A stretch of DNA of 64,000 nucleotides from UBA7236 sp035439505 (GTDB lineage Bacteria > Bacteroidota > Bacteroidia > Chitinophagales > BACL12), in contig DAORKJ010000004.1 in NCBI GenBank assembly GCA_035439505.1, positions 1 to 64,000 of the forward strand, given 5' to 3'. The notes beneath the pieces were generated by a model that had not been told where the DNA came from, made no database searches, and worked only from the letters and a program-made list of their open reading frames with translations. A program made the position numbers and the translations under genes. Positions 1-8,694 of the stretch are shown here, piece by piece. The first letter of the stretch is position 1, and the number at the start of each line of letters is the position of its first letter.

Positions 1-264
1 GTTGATTTAAATGCGGGTTATACCAAAGATGATTTGTGGGTGCACGATGAAACGGATATATACAAAGCACAAATTTTAGCTCGTATTTTCGACAACCCAA
101 CAGTTGAAGGTCATTTACCTCGCCCATTTGGTGTATTTTATGCCACACCAAAACGCGCTACTTACGAAGATTTAATGAATGAACAATTAAATGCTGCTTT
201 AGGTAAAGGCGAAGGCGATTTAGATAAACTCATCAGAGGTTCTGAAACCTGGGAAATTAAATAA
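1..264 (+). CDS. korB: 2-oxoacid:ferredoxin oxidoreductase, beta subunit (C-terminal part)
   Basis: The frame is open from base 1, so the start lies left of the window and only the last 87 codons are present. The tail carries LWVHDE, KAQILARIF and HLPRPFGVFYA, which are typical of the end of the thiamine-diphosphate-binding beta subunit of 2-oxoglutarate/2-oxoacid:ferredoxin oxidoreductases. The family converts a 2-oxoacid, CoA and oxidised ferredoxin to acyl-CoA, CO2 and reduced ferredoxin in the cytoplasm, with an alpha subunit usually encoded just upstream (not visible here). Substrate (2-oxoglutarate or pyruvate) cannot be decided from the tail. A strong terminator follows at once, so this is the last gene of its transcript. 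Confidence 0.85.
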   Translation, partial: VDLNAGYTKDDLWVHDETDIYKAQILARIFDNPTVEGHLPRPFGVFYATPKRATYEDLMNEQLNAALGKGEGDLDKLIRGSETWEIK

Positions 265-290
265 GGTTTACCTCACATAAATAATAAGTT

Positions 291-326
291 TAACCCCCGG
301 CCATCAGGTTGGGGGTTATTTTTTTG
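291..326 (+). terminator. Rho-independent terminator after korB
   Basis: TAACCCCC (291-298) pairs with GGGGGTTA (311-318), loop of 12, followed by a T run. It ends the transcript of the oxidoreductase. Confidence 0.9.
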
Positions 327-471
327 TTAAAATTAGGCGTTTTTGTGACATATTAATTTTCTGCTAATTGCCATAATAATCTCATACTTGGAGCTGTTTT
401 TTGCGGGTATTTAAAAAATTGTTAACTTTCGTCACCTTTTAAAAGGGCATTAACCTCATCAAAAAATTAAT

Positions 472-2397
472 ATGAAAAAATTAGTACTCCTTTTCCTGGC
501 TGCTGCTCCATTGGTGGCTTACAACCAGTGTACTGTTACCAATGCTACTGATTGCCATTGTTTAGACGGATCTGATGAATGTGATTTGTTACCCGACATT
601 ACCCTTTCGCACGACCAGTTTGAAGAACCAGGCAATGTGATTATTAACCCTGGCCTTATTCAATTGGGTATTGGAACTCCAAATATCGGGCATGGTCCAT
701 TACGCGTAATATCAACCGATTACTATGTATGCGGTGAGGATACCATTTATGACCCAACCGGATTGGAAACTTGTCCAGACGGCACTATTCCTAGACAAAT
801 TATTAACCAAAGGATTTATCATAAAAATGGTAGTGAAATGACCTATTGGGAAAAGGCTGCAGGTAGCATGACCTATCACCCTGACCACGGTCACTTCCAT
901 ACCGACAATTGGGGTGTTTATACGTTAAGAAAACCAATCGATGGTGTTGAGGACCCTACAGAATGGCCAATTTTAGGTTACGGTACTAAGATGGGATTTT
1001 GTTTAATGGATTTAGCGAACTGCGCTTCACCAGGTAATTACGGTTATTGTCGTGAAGATGATGAAACAGTAATCACAAACGATATTGAAAATTATGGTTT
1101 AGGTGGAGGTAATTATAGCTGCGCAATTTCTAATCAAGGTATATCCGTTGGTTATTTGGATATTTATGACTGGTATTTAGACGGTATGGAAATTGTACTT
1201 CCTGAAGGTGTTTGTAATGGTGAGTATTATATCGTTGTTACAGTTGATCCAAATTTAAATTATATAGAAGAAAGTGATGATAACAATGTGATGGCTATGC
1301 CATTTACATTAACCGGACAACCTGAAGAAATTGATGAATTAAATTTAGCTTATACAGGTGGCAATGAATTATCACCGGGTGTGTTAACTATTTGTGCAAG
1401 CGAAACTGTAGAATTAAATGTTCCGCCAATTGGTATTGGTTATACATGGTCAAATGGTGCTACAACAAACACAATTACAATTTCAGAACCTGGCACGTAT
1501 TATTGTTTTGTTGAACGTGAATGCGGTGATATTTATACCGATACTATCGTTGTTGAAATGGTAGAAAGCACGTTAGCAACTATTAGTCCTGCTGCTCCGG
1601 TTTGTGTTGGGTCAGCTACAGAAATTAATGCTACAGGTGATGGTATAATTAATTGGTATAGTGCAGCAGTTGGTGGTACTTTTTTAGGAACAGGTGCAAC
1701 CTTGCTTACCGCTCCACTTTTTGAAAATACTATGTTTTATGCTGAGAATGTAACTGAAATTGTCAACGAGGTAAATGCGTATGTTGGTCAGGTAAATCAT
1801 GAAGGTTCTGANNNNNNNNNNNNNNNNNNNNNNNNNNNNNNNNNNNNNNNNNNNNNNNNNNNNNNNNNNNNNNNNNNNNNNNNNNNNNNNNNNNNNNNNN
1901 NNNNNNNNNNNACAGCAACATTTGGCGATATTTCACCTAAATTAAAACGTAGTACTGCAGGAACAAACTATCCATATAATGTTGATGGTTTAATTTCAAT
2001 CACCAACAGTAGTTTTGACGAATCACGCTGGTATTATTTTTACGACTGGCATGTAACAGGAAACTCTGTGTTTGCTTGCCCTAGCGAAAGAACAGGTGTT
2101 GAAGTTGAAGTGAAAGTGTGTACAGGTATTGGAGAAGTTTCTTCATTAAATGCATTTAATGTTTACCCGAATCCAAATCAGGGTATGTTTAATGTTGAAT
2201 TAAATTCATCACCTGTTGATGCGGTTGAAGTAAGTGTATTAAATGTAACAGGACAGGAAGTGTATTCCAAATTGTTAAACAATGTAAATGGAACAGTAAA
2301 TATTCCGGTTGATTTAAGCGATAATGCTGCCGGTGTTTATGTTGTAAAAATTACCAGCAATGGTAATGCAGTTAGCAAAAATGTTGTGGTAGAATAA
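472..2397 (+). CDS. Secreted lysyl oxidase-family protein with T9SS sorting domain (contains a gap)
   Basis: A signal peptide (MKKLVLLFLAAAPLVAY) leads into a lysyl oxidase-like domain, about residues 50-275. Visible are the copper-type histidine cluster H136-x2-H-x-H-x-H143, the FCLMD motif preceded by Lys173, and QGISVGYLDIY with Tyr232. By alignment with animal LOX, Lys173 and Tyr232 match the residues that form the lysyl-tyrosylquinone cofactor. An Ig-like region follows, then a type A T9SS domain (VYPNPNQG to VVKITSNG). The family oxidises lysine epsilon-amines to aldehydes; the substrate here is unknown. Bases 1812-1911 are N. Both flanks read in the same frame, but the missing segment is probably longer than 33 residues, so the given protein length is unreliable. 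Confidence 0.85.
   Translation: MKKLVLLFLAAAPLVAYNQCTVTNATDCHCLDGSDECDLLPDITLSHDQFEEPGNVIINPGLIQLGIGTPNIGHGPLRVISTDYYVCGEDTIYDPTGLETCPDGTIPRQIINQRIYHKNGSEMTYWEKAAGSMTYHPDHGHFHTDNWGVYTLRKPIDGVEDPTEWPILGYGTKMGFCLMDLANCASPGNYGYCREDDETVITNDIENYGLGGGNYSCAISNQGISVGYLDIYDWYLDGMEIVLPEGVCNGEYYIVVTVDPNLNYIEESDDNNVMAMPFTLTGQPEEIDELNLAYTGGNELSPGVLTICASETVELNVPPIGIGYTWSNGATTNTITISEPGTYYCFVERECGDIYTDTIVVEMVESTLATISPAAPVCVGSATEINATGDGIINWYSAAVGGTFLGTGATLLTAPLFENTMFYAENVTEIVNEVNAYVGQVNHEGSXXXXXXXXXXXXXXXXXXXXXXXXXXXXXXXXXXTATFGDISPKLKRSTAGTNYPYNVDGLISITNSSFDESRWYYFYDWHVTGNSVFACPSERTGVEVEVKVCTGIGEVSSLNAFNVYPNPNQGMFNVELNSSPVDAVEVSVLNVTGQEVYSKLLNNVNGTVNIPVDLSDNAAGVYVVKITSNGNAVSKNVVVE
1812..1911. other. Assembly gap (100 N)
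   Basis: Exactly 100 N inside the lysyl oxidase-family gene; a scaffolding placeholder of unknown true length. Confidence 0.99.
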
Positions 2398-2420
2398 TTT
2401 ATCACATTTTAAAAAATAAA

Positions 2421-2453
2421 AAAACCGCAGTTGATTTACTGCGGTTTTTTTTA
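2421..2453. terminator. Bidirectional terminator between convergent genes
   Basis: AAAACCGCAG (2421-2430) pairs with CTGCGGTTTT (2439-2448). There is a T run on the plus side and an A run before the stem, so it can serve both the lysyl oxidase gene and the opposing barrel gene. Confidence 0.9.
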
Positions 2454-2467
2454 TGCCTAATAAAATT

Positions 2468-3289
2468 TTATTTCGCACTCAATAAATAATGTATCCCAAC
2501 AGATAAACCACCAAATGCATTTTTAGAAGCACCGGTATAAGAAGGAACATCCATATCTTTTCTGCGTTCACGTGTAGGAGCAGAATTAATATCTGATAAT
2601 CCATAATAAAATTTAGCAGCAGGGGTAATGTAAAGTTGTTCTGTTACATAAATATCTGCACCAATTGCTAAATTAAATCCTAAATCAAATCCAGAAAAAT
2701 AAGCATCAGCTGATTCTGGTCCTGCCGTTTGCGCAAATTCCGGAACCATATAGTCGATGGTATCACCCGGAATTAAAACCAAATTGCCATTAAAAGCTGT
2801 ATCAGCTTCGTAATACATATCAGCACCGGCTAAAAATCCTAATGAAGGACCAGCCATTGCGTGGAAAGAAATAATTTGTTTTTTAGTTCTTATGCTTTGA
2901 TAACGGAATTGAATAGGAATTTGAACATAAGATAAATTTACATAACGGTAAGTTTCAATTTTTTCTGCTTTATTATCGCCATTCACATCAATATTGCTGA
3001 AGTCTTTAGAGATATCAAAATAATCCTGACCCATTGTAGCATAATTTATATCTACCTGAACACCCATGTTATTTTTAAAATTATAACCAAGTGCTAATCC
3101 GGTTGAAAAGCCGAATGTTCGTGCGTATTCCAATTCCTGAAATCCGTAATTGTTTTGATTGAGAATCCATACGCTGTTAAAACCGCCCTGCAATCCTATA
3201 TGCATTCCGGTAACATCAATAGCGCCTTTTTGTGCGTTTGCTGTGCCAATTATAGCAGCAAAACTGAGTAGTAACAATAATTTCTTCAT
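2468..3289 (-). CDS. Outer-membrane beta-barrel protein (PorT-like family)
   Basis: A 273-residue protein with a clean signal peptide (MKKLLLLLSFAAIIGTANAQ) and then alternating hydrophobic/polar strands ending in aromatic residues (FGFSTGLALGYNF, MGVQVDINYATMGQDYF, VSLQ-like strands, final GGLSVGIHYLL). This is the pattern of the small porin-like outer-membrane barrels common in Bacteroidetes. I start at the ATG at 3289 because it begins the signal peptide; an in-frame GTG at 3310 would add seven residues. No ligand or partner can be inferred. It stands alone, convergent with the lysyl oxidase gene. Confidence 0.75.
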   Translation of the reverse strand: MKKLLLLLSFAAIIGTANAQKGAIDVTGMHIGLQGGFNSVWILNQNNYGFQELEYARTFGFSTGLALGYNFKNNMGVQVDINYATMGQDYFDISKDFSNIDVNGDNKAEKIETYRYVNLSYVQIPIQFRYQSIRTKKQIISFHAMAGPSLGFLAGADMYYEADTAFNGNLVLIPGDTIDYMVPEFAQTAGPESADAYFSGFDLGFNLAIGADIYVTEQLYITPAAKFYYGLSDINSAPTRERRKDMDVPSYTGASKNAFGGLSVGIHYLLSAK

Positions 3290-3431
3290 AATTCGGGTTT
3301 TAATCTTCACTACCGCATTCGCGGCTTTGTTAGGTCACAAAAATAATAGAAATCTTTTGTGAAATGCAGTGGATTGGTAATTCACCCAAAAATGTGAAAT
3401 GAAATTTTTAAAATTGTGACAAGCTAAAAGC

Positions 3432-4379
3432 TTATTTTTTTAACCCTATTTCACGTAAACGTTCGTCGAGGTATTCACCAGCTGTAATCGGTTCGTAAGC
3501 TAGCGGGTTGCTTTCGGTTATACAATCCGGAAGGCAATTTAAACTCATTTCTGATTTGGGGTGCAAAAAGAAAGGTATAGAAAAACGTGGAGTGTGCCAT
3601 TTTTCACGCGGCGGATTTACCACCCGATGTGTGGTTGAACACAATACATTATTGGTCAATCGTTGCAGCATATCTCCTACATTCACCACAATTTCGGTAG
3701 GGGCAGTTTTTACCGCTACCCAGTTGCCGGCAGTATCCATTACTTCCAAACCATCAGCCGAGGCCCCAACTAACAGTGTAATTAGATTGATGTCTTCATG
3801 TTGCTCCGCGCGAATGGCAGAAGCCGGCTCTTGCGTAATTGGGGGATAATAAATGGCCCTCAATATAGAATTGCCATTGTGAATTTTTTCATCAAAATAA
3901 TGTTCATCTAATCCTAAAAATAAAGCGAGCGATTGCAACAAGCTGCGACCCGATTTCTCGAAGCTGCGATATAATTGATATCCTAATTCATTAAAATTCG
4001 GTATTTCAGATACTTTCACATTTTCAGGATAGTAATCACTTACCACCTCACCATCTTCAATGGTTTGGCCAATTTGCCAAAATTCCTTTAAATCGCCGGC
4101 ACTGCTGTTTTTGGCATGTTCCTTTCCAAATGAAGTGAATCCTCTTTGTCCCGCTAAGCCCGGTACCTCATATTGTTGTTTTACCGACTCAGGTAATGCA
4201 AAAAAGTCCTCAACAGCTTTATAAAAATCATCCACTAATTGCTGATTAATACCATGGTTTTGAACAGCAACAAATCCTACTTCCTGGTATGCTTTTCCAA
4301 GACTTTGTACGAAATTATTTTTGCAGACCTGATCGCCTGATAAAAAATCAGCCAGGTTAACGGTTGGAATAGTATTCAT
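3432..4379 (-). CDS. Isopenicillin N synthase-like 2-oxoglutarate/Fe(II) dioxygenase
   Basis: A 315-residue cytoplasmic protein with the two-part family layout: an N-terminal DIOX_N-like part (IPTVNLADF, GFVAVQNHGI) and the double-stranded beta-helix. The iron triad is visible as H194-x-D196 and H251. R265-x-S267 (PRFSI) is the usual 2-oxoglutarate carboxylate anchor. The family couples 2-oxoglutarate and O2 to hydroxylation, desaturation or ring closure of small molecules; the substrate is not evident. The gene is monocistronic, with no biosynthetic neighbours. Confidence 0.88.
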   Translation of the reverse strand: MNTIPTVNLADFLSGDQVCKNNFVQSLGKAYQEVGFVAVQNHGINQQLVDDFYKAVEDFFALPESVKQQYEVPGLAGQRGFTSFGKEHAKNSSAGDLKEFWQIGQTIEDGEVVSDYYPENVKVSEIPNFNELGYQLYRSFEKSGRSLLQSLALFLGLDEHYFDEKIHNGNSILRAIYYPPITQEPASAIRAEQHEDINLITLLVGASADGLEVMDTAGNWVAVKTAPTEIVVNVGDMLQRLTNNVLCSTTHRVVNPPREKWHTPRFSIPFFLHPKSEMSLNCLPDCITESNPLAYEPITAGEYLDERLREIGLKK

Positions 4380-4525
4380 AATTGGTGCGGGTTTTTGTAA
4401 TGCAAGTATACTAAAAATTTTAGTGCATTACATATCTTCCACAATGCTTACCCTTCGCGAAGCTTCAAAATAACTCAACCACGCTGCTGATTGGTATTAG
4501 CATTTATTTAAAGTGAAAAAAATAT

Positions 4526-6709
4526 TTACGCTGATACATCACTAATCATTGCCAAAACAATTTTTACTTCAGTATAATCATATGCTTTGCCTAATGCTCC
4601 ACGTATTAATGCCAGGTCGGTTGTTTCAAGTTCTTTTACAACTTGTTTTATTTGCTCCACTTTTTGTTTGGAAACCAAATTATCTAAAGTTGTTTCACCC
4701 GTTTCGATGAAGGATAATAAATGCCGCAATATTGTACCGGTTGTTAATCCCCTGGCATGAACAATTTCTTCCACACTTAAACCTTGCTGATATAAATACA
4801 GTGATTCCATTGCCGTATGAGCTTTATCAGCTTTTGCTTTTGTTGATTTAGCCGGTAAGTCAGGGATAAACTGTTTGTATTGATTAACTCCATGATATAA
4901 AGGTTTATCGCCGTAATGTATTTCAAATAAATTTTTTAAATGTAATTCTAAAGCGCCAATAAGTTCCACAACATAATTATAATATTTCCTAATGCGTGCC
5001 TGATTATTAATATTCGATAAATGATTAACCAATGGAATAAACATACTCCTTTGCATATTTTCTCCAAACCAATCTACTGCTTTGGTTACGCGAATACTTA
5101 ATTCCGGGGAATGTTGAATATCGTAATCGCTGATTAATTGTGGTAACTTCTCTTTAAATTTTTCAGCAACATCTCTTTGTTCGTATGCTGCCTGAATTAA
5201 GCGTGTAGTTAAAATCATCGCATCGCGTTTATTTTCCAGAGAACGGTCAGGAACATATTGTGCATACGCTTCTAATAATTTTACCGGTTTGTCCCAATTA
5301 AAAACATCAAATAGTTTTTTTTGAAGGAACCTCACCTTTTCTAAGGCAATCAAATTTTCCAATTCACTTTCCTGCGAAGCACGTAATGCAAACTGTGCAA
5401 CACGTTCGTCCGTGCCAATAGCGTGTGCTGATATACGCGATAACAACACCATACCTGATAAAGTTGTACATCGGCTCAGCGCTACATATACCTGCCCTGC
5501 AGCAAACGATTGTCCCGCATCAATTACTACTTTTTCGAATGTTAAGCCCTGACTTTTGTGAATGGTAATTGCCCATGCCAGACGAATAGGGTATTGTATG
5601 TATTTACCAATTATTTCTTCATCAATTTTATTTTTTTCTTTATTAAACTGATAACGAATATTTTCCCAGGTTTCTTTTTTTAATTCAAAATCTACGCCTT
5701 CATCGCGCATAGTTACAATTATGGTGTCTTTGTGAATACTTTTAATAGTGGCAATTTTTCCATTGTAATATTTTCTGTCTTCACCAACATCATTTTTGAT
5801 AAACATAATCTGCGCACCTTCTTTTAGTGTTAATTGCATTTCGGCAGGCAAGGCTTTTTCCGAAAAATCGCCTTCTATAGCTCCTTTAAAGGTAAAGGCT
5901 TCACCGGGAAGTTGTGACAGCTCATCCGCATTTATTTTATCTGCTTTAAAATTATGCGATGCGATGGTAATATATTGCTCATCATGTGTTGGACGAAATA
6001 ATGGATTGTATCTTTCTTGTAATAACTCAAAATCATATTCCGTCATGGTATTATTGCGAACATTATTTAACAAGTTAATAAACTGTTGTTCGTTTTGACG
6101 GTAGATTTTATTTAATTCAACATATACAACATTCGTATTTTTTAATACTTGCGCATCAAAAAAGAAAGGACTGTTATAATGTTCTTTTAATATTTGCCAT
6201 TCCGCATCAGGGGCCACCGGCGGTAATTGATACATGTCGCCAATAAATAATACCTGTACCCCGCCGAATGGAATATTTTTTTTTCTTACGCCTCGTAAAA
6301 TAGCATCTATACAATCGAGTTTATCGCAGCGCAACATACTTACCTCATCAATAATTAAAAGCTCGAGTTCTTCCATTACTTCGCGCTTCTGACTATTTAA
6401 TTGAATTTTACTAAACAAATTATGCTGGTAAGTAACTTGTAAATTTCCGGTAAATGGAGCGTTTATTGGTAGATATACTTCAAATGGTAATTGAAAAAAC
6501 GAATGCATCGTTACTCCACCTGCATTAATAGCAGCAACTCCGGTAGGCGCAACAACAGCGCAATTTTTTGTGATGTTGTTTTTGATAAACCGCAAAAAAG
6601 TAGTTTTTCCACTACCTGCTTTCCCGGTTAAAAAAATATGTTGACCGGTATAATTAACTAATTCGGCAGCTAATCGGAATTGCGTATTGGAGTTGTCTGG
6701 ATACTGCAT
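4526..6709 (-). CDS. Pif1/RecD-like superfamily 1B DNA helicase with C-terminal HTH
   Basis: A 727-residue protein. Walker A is GKAGSGKT (29-36), the Q-loop/motif Ia region is VAPTGVAAINAGG, Walker B is D121-E122, followed by GDMYQLPPV. Late motifs AITIHKSQGLTFEKVVID and YVALSRC define the UvrD_C_2-type helicase end, about residues 370-430. The last 300 residues are helical and include an HTH_40-like segment near SVEEIVHARGLTTGTILRHL. Pif1-like enzymes unwind DNA 5'-3' and resolve difficult structures. The fusion to an HTH domain recurs in Bacteroidetes and may give DNA-site preference (inference). It has its own transcript. Confidence 0.85.
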   Translation of the reverse strand: MQYPDNSNTQFRLAAELVNYTGQHIFLTGKAGSGKTTFLRFIKNNITKNCAVVAPTGVAAINAGGVTMHSFFQLPFEVYLPINAPFTGNLQVTYQHNLFSKIQLNSQKREVMEELELLIIDEVSMLRCDKLDCIDAILRGVRKKNIPFGGVQVLFIGDMYQLPPVAPDAEWQILKEHYNSPFFFDAQVLKNTNVVYVELNKIYRQNEQQFINLLNNVRNNTMTEYDFELLQERYNPLFRPTHDEQYITIASHNFKADKINADELSQLPGEAFTFKGAIEGDFSEKALPAEMQLTLKEGAQIMFIKNDVGEDRKYYNGKIATIKSIHKDTIIVTMRDEGVDFELKKETWENIRYQFNKEKNKIDEEIIGKYIQYPIRLAWAITIHKSQGLTFEKVVIDAGQSFAAGQVYVALSRCTTLSGMVLLSRISAHAIGTDERVAQFALRASQESELENLIALEKVRFLQKKLFDVFNWDKPVKLLEAYAQYVPDRSLENKRDAMILTTRLIQAAYEQRDVAEKFKEKLPQLISDYDIQHSPELSIRVTKAVDWFGENMQRSMFIPLVNHLSNINNQARIRKYYNYVVELIGALELHLKNLFEIHYGDKPLYHGVNQYKQFIPDLPAKSTKAKADKAHTAMESLYLYQQGLSVEEIVHARGLTTGTILRHLLSFIETGETTLDNLVSKQKVEQIKQVVKELETTDLALIRGALGKAYDYTEVKIVLAMISDVSA

Positions 6710-6930
6710 GTTATATCAATATTTTTAAGGGTTAAACGCTGTAAAAGTATTAAAAATAAAGGGGAATAGATGATGGTTAAATTCAGCTCACTATTTATGC
6801 GGTGATAGCCGTTCAACTCGCTTAGAAACGCTTAAAACCAGGTAAAATTTTTGGGACAGTCAGGTGCTTTCTATCTTCTTAAATTCAAGTTATTGCAACC
6901 AACCTATCGAAAATTCACAATTGGGAATAT

Positions 6931-6938
6931 TAACTTTG
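6931..6938 (+). promoter_or_regulatory. -7 promoter element of kynU
   Basis: TAACTTTG matches the Bacteroidetes -7 consensus TAnnTTTG and ends only four bases before the ATG at 6943, so transcription probably starts at or near the start codon. No clear TTTG -33 box at 19 bp spacing is seen. Confidence 0.55.
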
Positions 6939-6942
6939 CAAC

Positions 6943-8211
6943 ATGTCTACCACTTACCAGGCAACAGCAGCATTTGCAGCTAATTTAGATGCCACCGACG
7001 AACTGAAAGATTATCGCAACCGTTTTCATATTCCATCAACGAACGGAAAATCACTGATTTATTTCTGTGGCAATTCTTTAGGCCTGCAACCAAAAAGTAC
7101 CAGAGCATATTTGGAACAGGAACTCACAGACTGGCAAAATTTAGGAGTGGAAGGACATTTACACGCGAAAAATCCCTGGTTGTATTACCACCATTTTTTA
7201 ACGGATGCTACCGCTCGGTTAGTCGGCGCAAAACCATTAGAAGTTGTGGTAATGAATTCATTAACGGTAAATCTTAATCTTTTAATGATAAGTTTTTATC
7301 GCCCAACACCTAAACGATATAAAATTATGATGGAATATATGGCATTTCCATCGGACCAGTATGCAGTAGAAAATCAGGTGAAATTTCATGGTTATAATCC
7401 CAACGATGCTATTATAGAGTTAATGCCACGTGAAGGAGAAAATTGTATACGCACAGCTGATATTTTAGCGAAAATAGATGAGCATAAAGATGAATTGGCG
7501 CTTATCATGATTGGTGGTGTAAATTATTATACCGGTCAGTTATTTGATATGGTCACAATTACATCTCACGCAAAAAAATGTTCAACAGAAATTGTTGTCG
7601 GATATGATTTAGCGCATGCAACAGGTAATGTTCAATTGAATTTACACGATTGGGATGTTGATTTTGCAACCTGGTGTTCGTATAAATATTTGAATTCAGG
7701 TCCCGGCGGAACCAGCGGCGTTTTCGTACATGAAAAACATGCGGAAAATAATTTGCTTCCGCGATTAAGTGGTTGGTGGGGAAATGATGAATCAACAAGA
7801 TTTAAAATGCAAAAAGGATTTATTCCGCAACAGGGCGCTGCCGGCTGGCAAATGAGTAACGCTCAGGTTTTGTCAATGGCAGCACACAGAGCATCATTAG
7901 CTATTTTCGATGAAGTAGGAATGGATAAATTAATAGAAAAAAGTAAATTACTAACCGGCTATTTGGAATTTTTATTACTCAACGGAAAAAGAAAAGATTT
8001 TAAAATTATCACACCTGAAGATGTTGCACAACGTGGTTGTCAATTGTCCATTGTGATGAATGAAAACGGTAAAAAAACATTTGATGCACTTACACAAAAT
8101 GGTGTTATTGCCGATTGGCGTGAACCGGATGTAATTCGTGTTGCACCTGTACCTTTATATAATACATTTGAAGATGTATTCCGTTTTGCGGAAATATTTC
8201 ACGCAGTATAA
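6943..8211 (+). CDS. kynU: Kynureninase
   Basis: A 422-residue fold-type I PLP enzyme. YFCGNSLGLQPKS near the N terminus, GYDLAHATGNV, and CSYKYLNSGPGG with the Schiff-base lysine K248 are the kynureninase signatures. It cleaves kynurenine or 3-hydroxykynurenine to (3-hydroxy)anthranilate and alanine. With kmo at 8695 it provides the middle of the tryptophan-to-quinolinate (NAD) route; the first and last steps are not in the window. The start ATG follows a -7 box by four bases. The stop lies one base before an assembly gap. Confidence 0.96.
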   Translation: MSTTYQATAAFAANLDATDELKDYRNRFHIPSTNGKSLIYFCGNSLGLQPKSTRAYLEQELTDWQNLGVEGHLHAKNPWLYYHHFLTDATARLVGAKPLEVVVMNSLTVNLNLLMISFYRPTPKRYKIMMEYMAFPSDQYAVENQVKFHGYNPNDAIIELMPREGENCIRTADILAKIDEHKDELALIMIGGVNYYTGQLFDMVTITSHAKKCSTEIVVGYDLAHATGNVQLNLHDWDVDFATWCSYKYLNSGPGGTSGVFVHEKHAENNLLPRLSGWWGNDESTRFKMQKGFIPQQGAAGWQMSNAQVLSMAAHRASLAIFDEVGMDKLIEKSKLLTGYLEFLLLNGKRKDFKIITPEDVAQRGCQLSIVMNENGKKTFDALTQNGVIADWREPDVIRVAPVPLYNTFEDVFRFAEIFHAV

Positions 8212-8212
8212 A

Positions 8213-8312
8213 NNNNNNNNNNNNNNNNNNNNNNNNNNNNNNNNNNNNNNNNNNNNNNNNNNNNNNNNNNNNNNNNNNNNNNNNNNNNNNNNNNNNNNNN
8301 NNNNNNNNNNNN
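8213..8312. other. Assembly gap (100 N)
   Basis: Exactly 100 N between kynU and the haem-type lipoprotein. The end of the lipoprotein is lost here, and other sequence may be missing. Confidence 0.99.
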
Positions 8313-8585
8313 CTTGTCGTAAGCCGGTGTTGGAATATTTGCCTGATGACCCGACAACATCTTGCTCATATCAAATGCAGGACCTTTGTCTGTCATCATT
8401 TTTGGTGTATGGCAATCGTTACATCCGCCAACCTGAACTAAAAAAGCACCACGCTTAATTGGATCTTCAGTAGTTGTTGTTGAGGCAGGATTTTCTTCAG
8501 AAGCATGTTCTGTTTTTACCTGGCAGCTGTAAAGTGCTATGCCTGAAAGAGCAAAAAACAGCAGGTAAGTGGTTGTTTTTCTCAT
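8313..8585 (-). CDS. c-type cytochrome-like lipoprotein (C terminus lost in gap)
   Basis: The protein starts at the ATG at 8585 (MRKTTTYLLFF) with a lipoprotein signal ending ALYSC, so it should be anchored in a membrane facing the periplasm. After a low-complexity Thr/Ser/Glu linker it reads RGAFLVQVGGCNDCHTPK, a C-x2-C-H haem-attachment motif as in small class I cytochromes c. Ninety-one codons are visible before the gap, so the distal methionine ligand cannot be checked. It is encoded opposite to the flanking kyn genes and diverges from kmo. Its partner oxidoreductase is unknown. Confidence 0.75.
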
Positions 8586-8664
8586 AAGTAATTGATTTTC
8601 ACGGAAATTTACGAACAATTTTGCTCTTTGAGTTTTATCATCTTTTACAAGTGGCAAATAGGTT

Positions 8665-8672
8665 TATTTTTG
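8665..8672 (+). promoter_or_regulatory. Putative -7 promoter element of kmo
   Basis: TATTTTTG fits TAnnTTTG and lies 22 bases before the kmo ATG. No convincing -33 box was found. Confidence 0.4.
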
Positions 8673-8694
8673 CCAAAGCGTTTAATCAATACTT

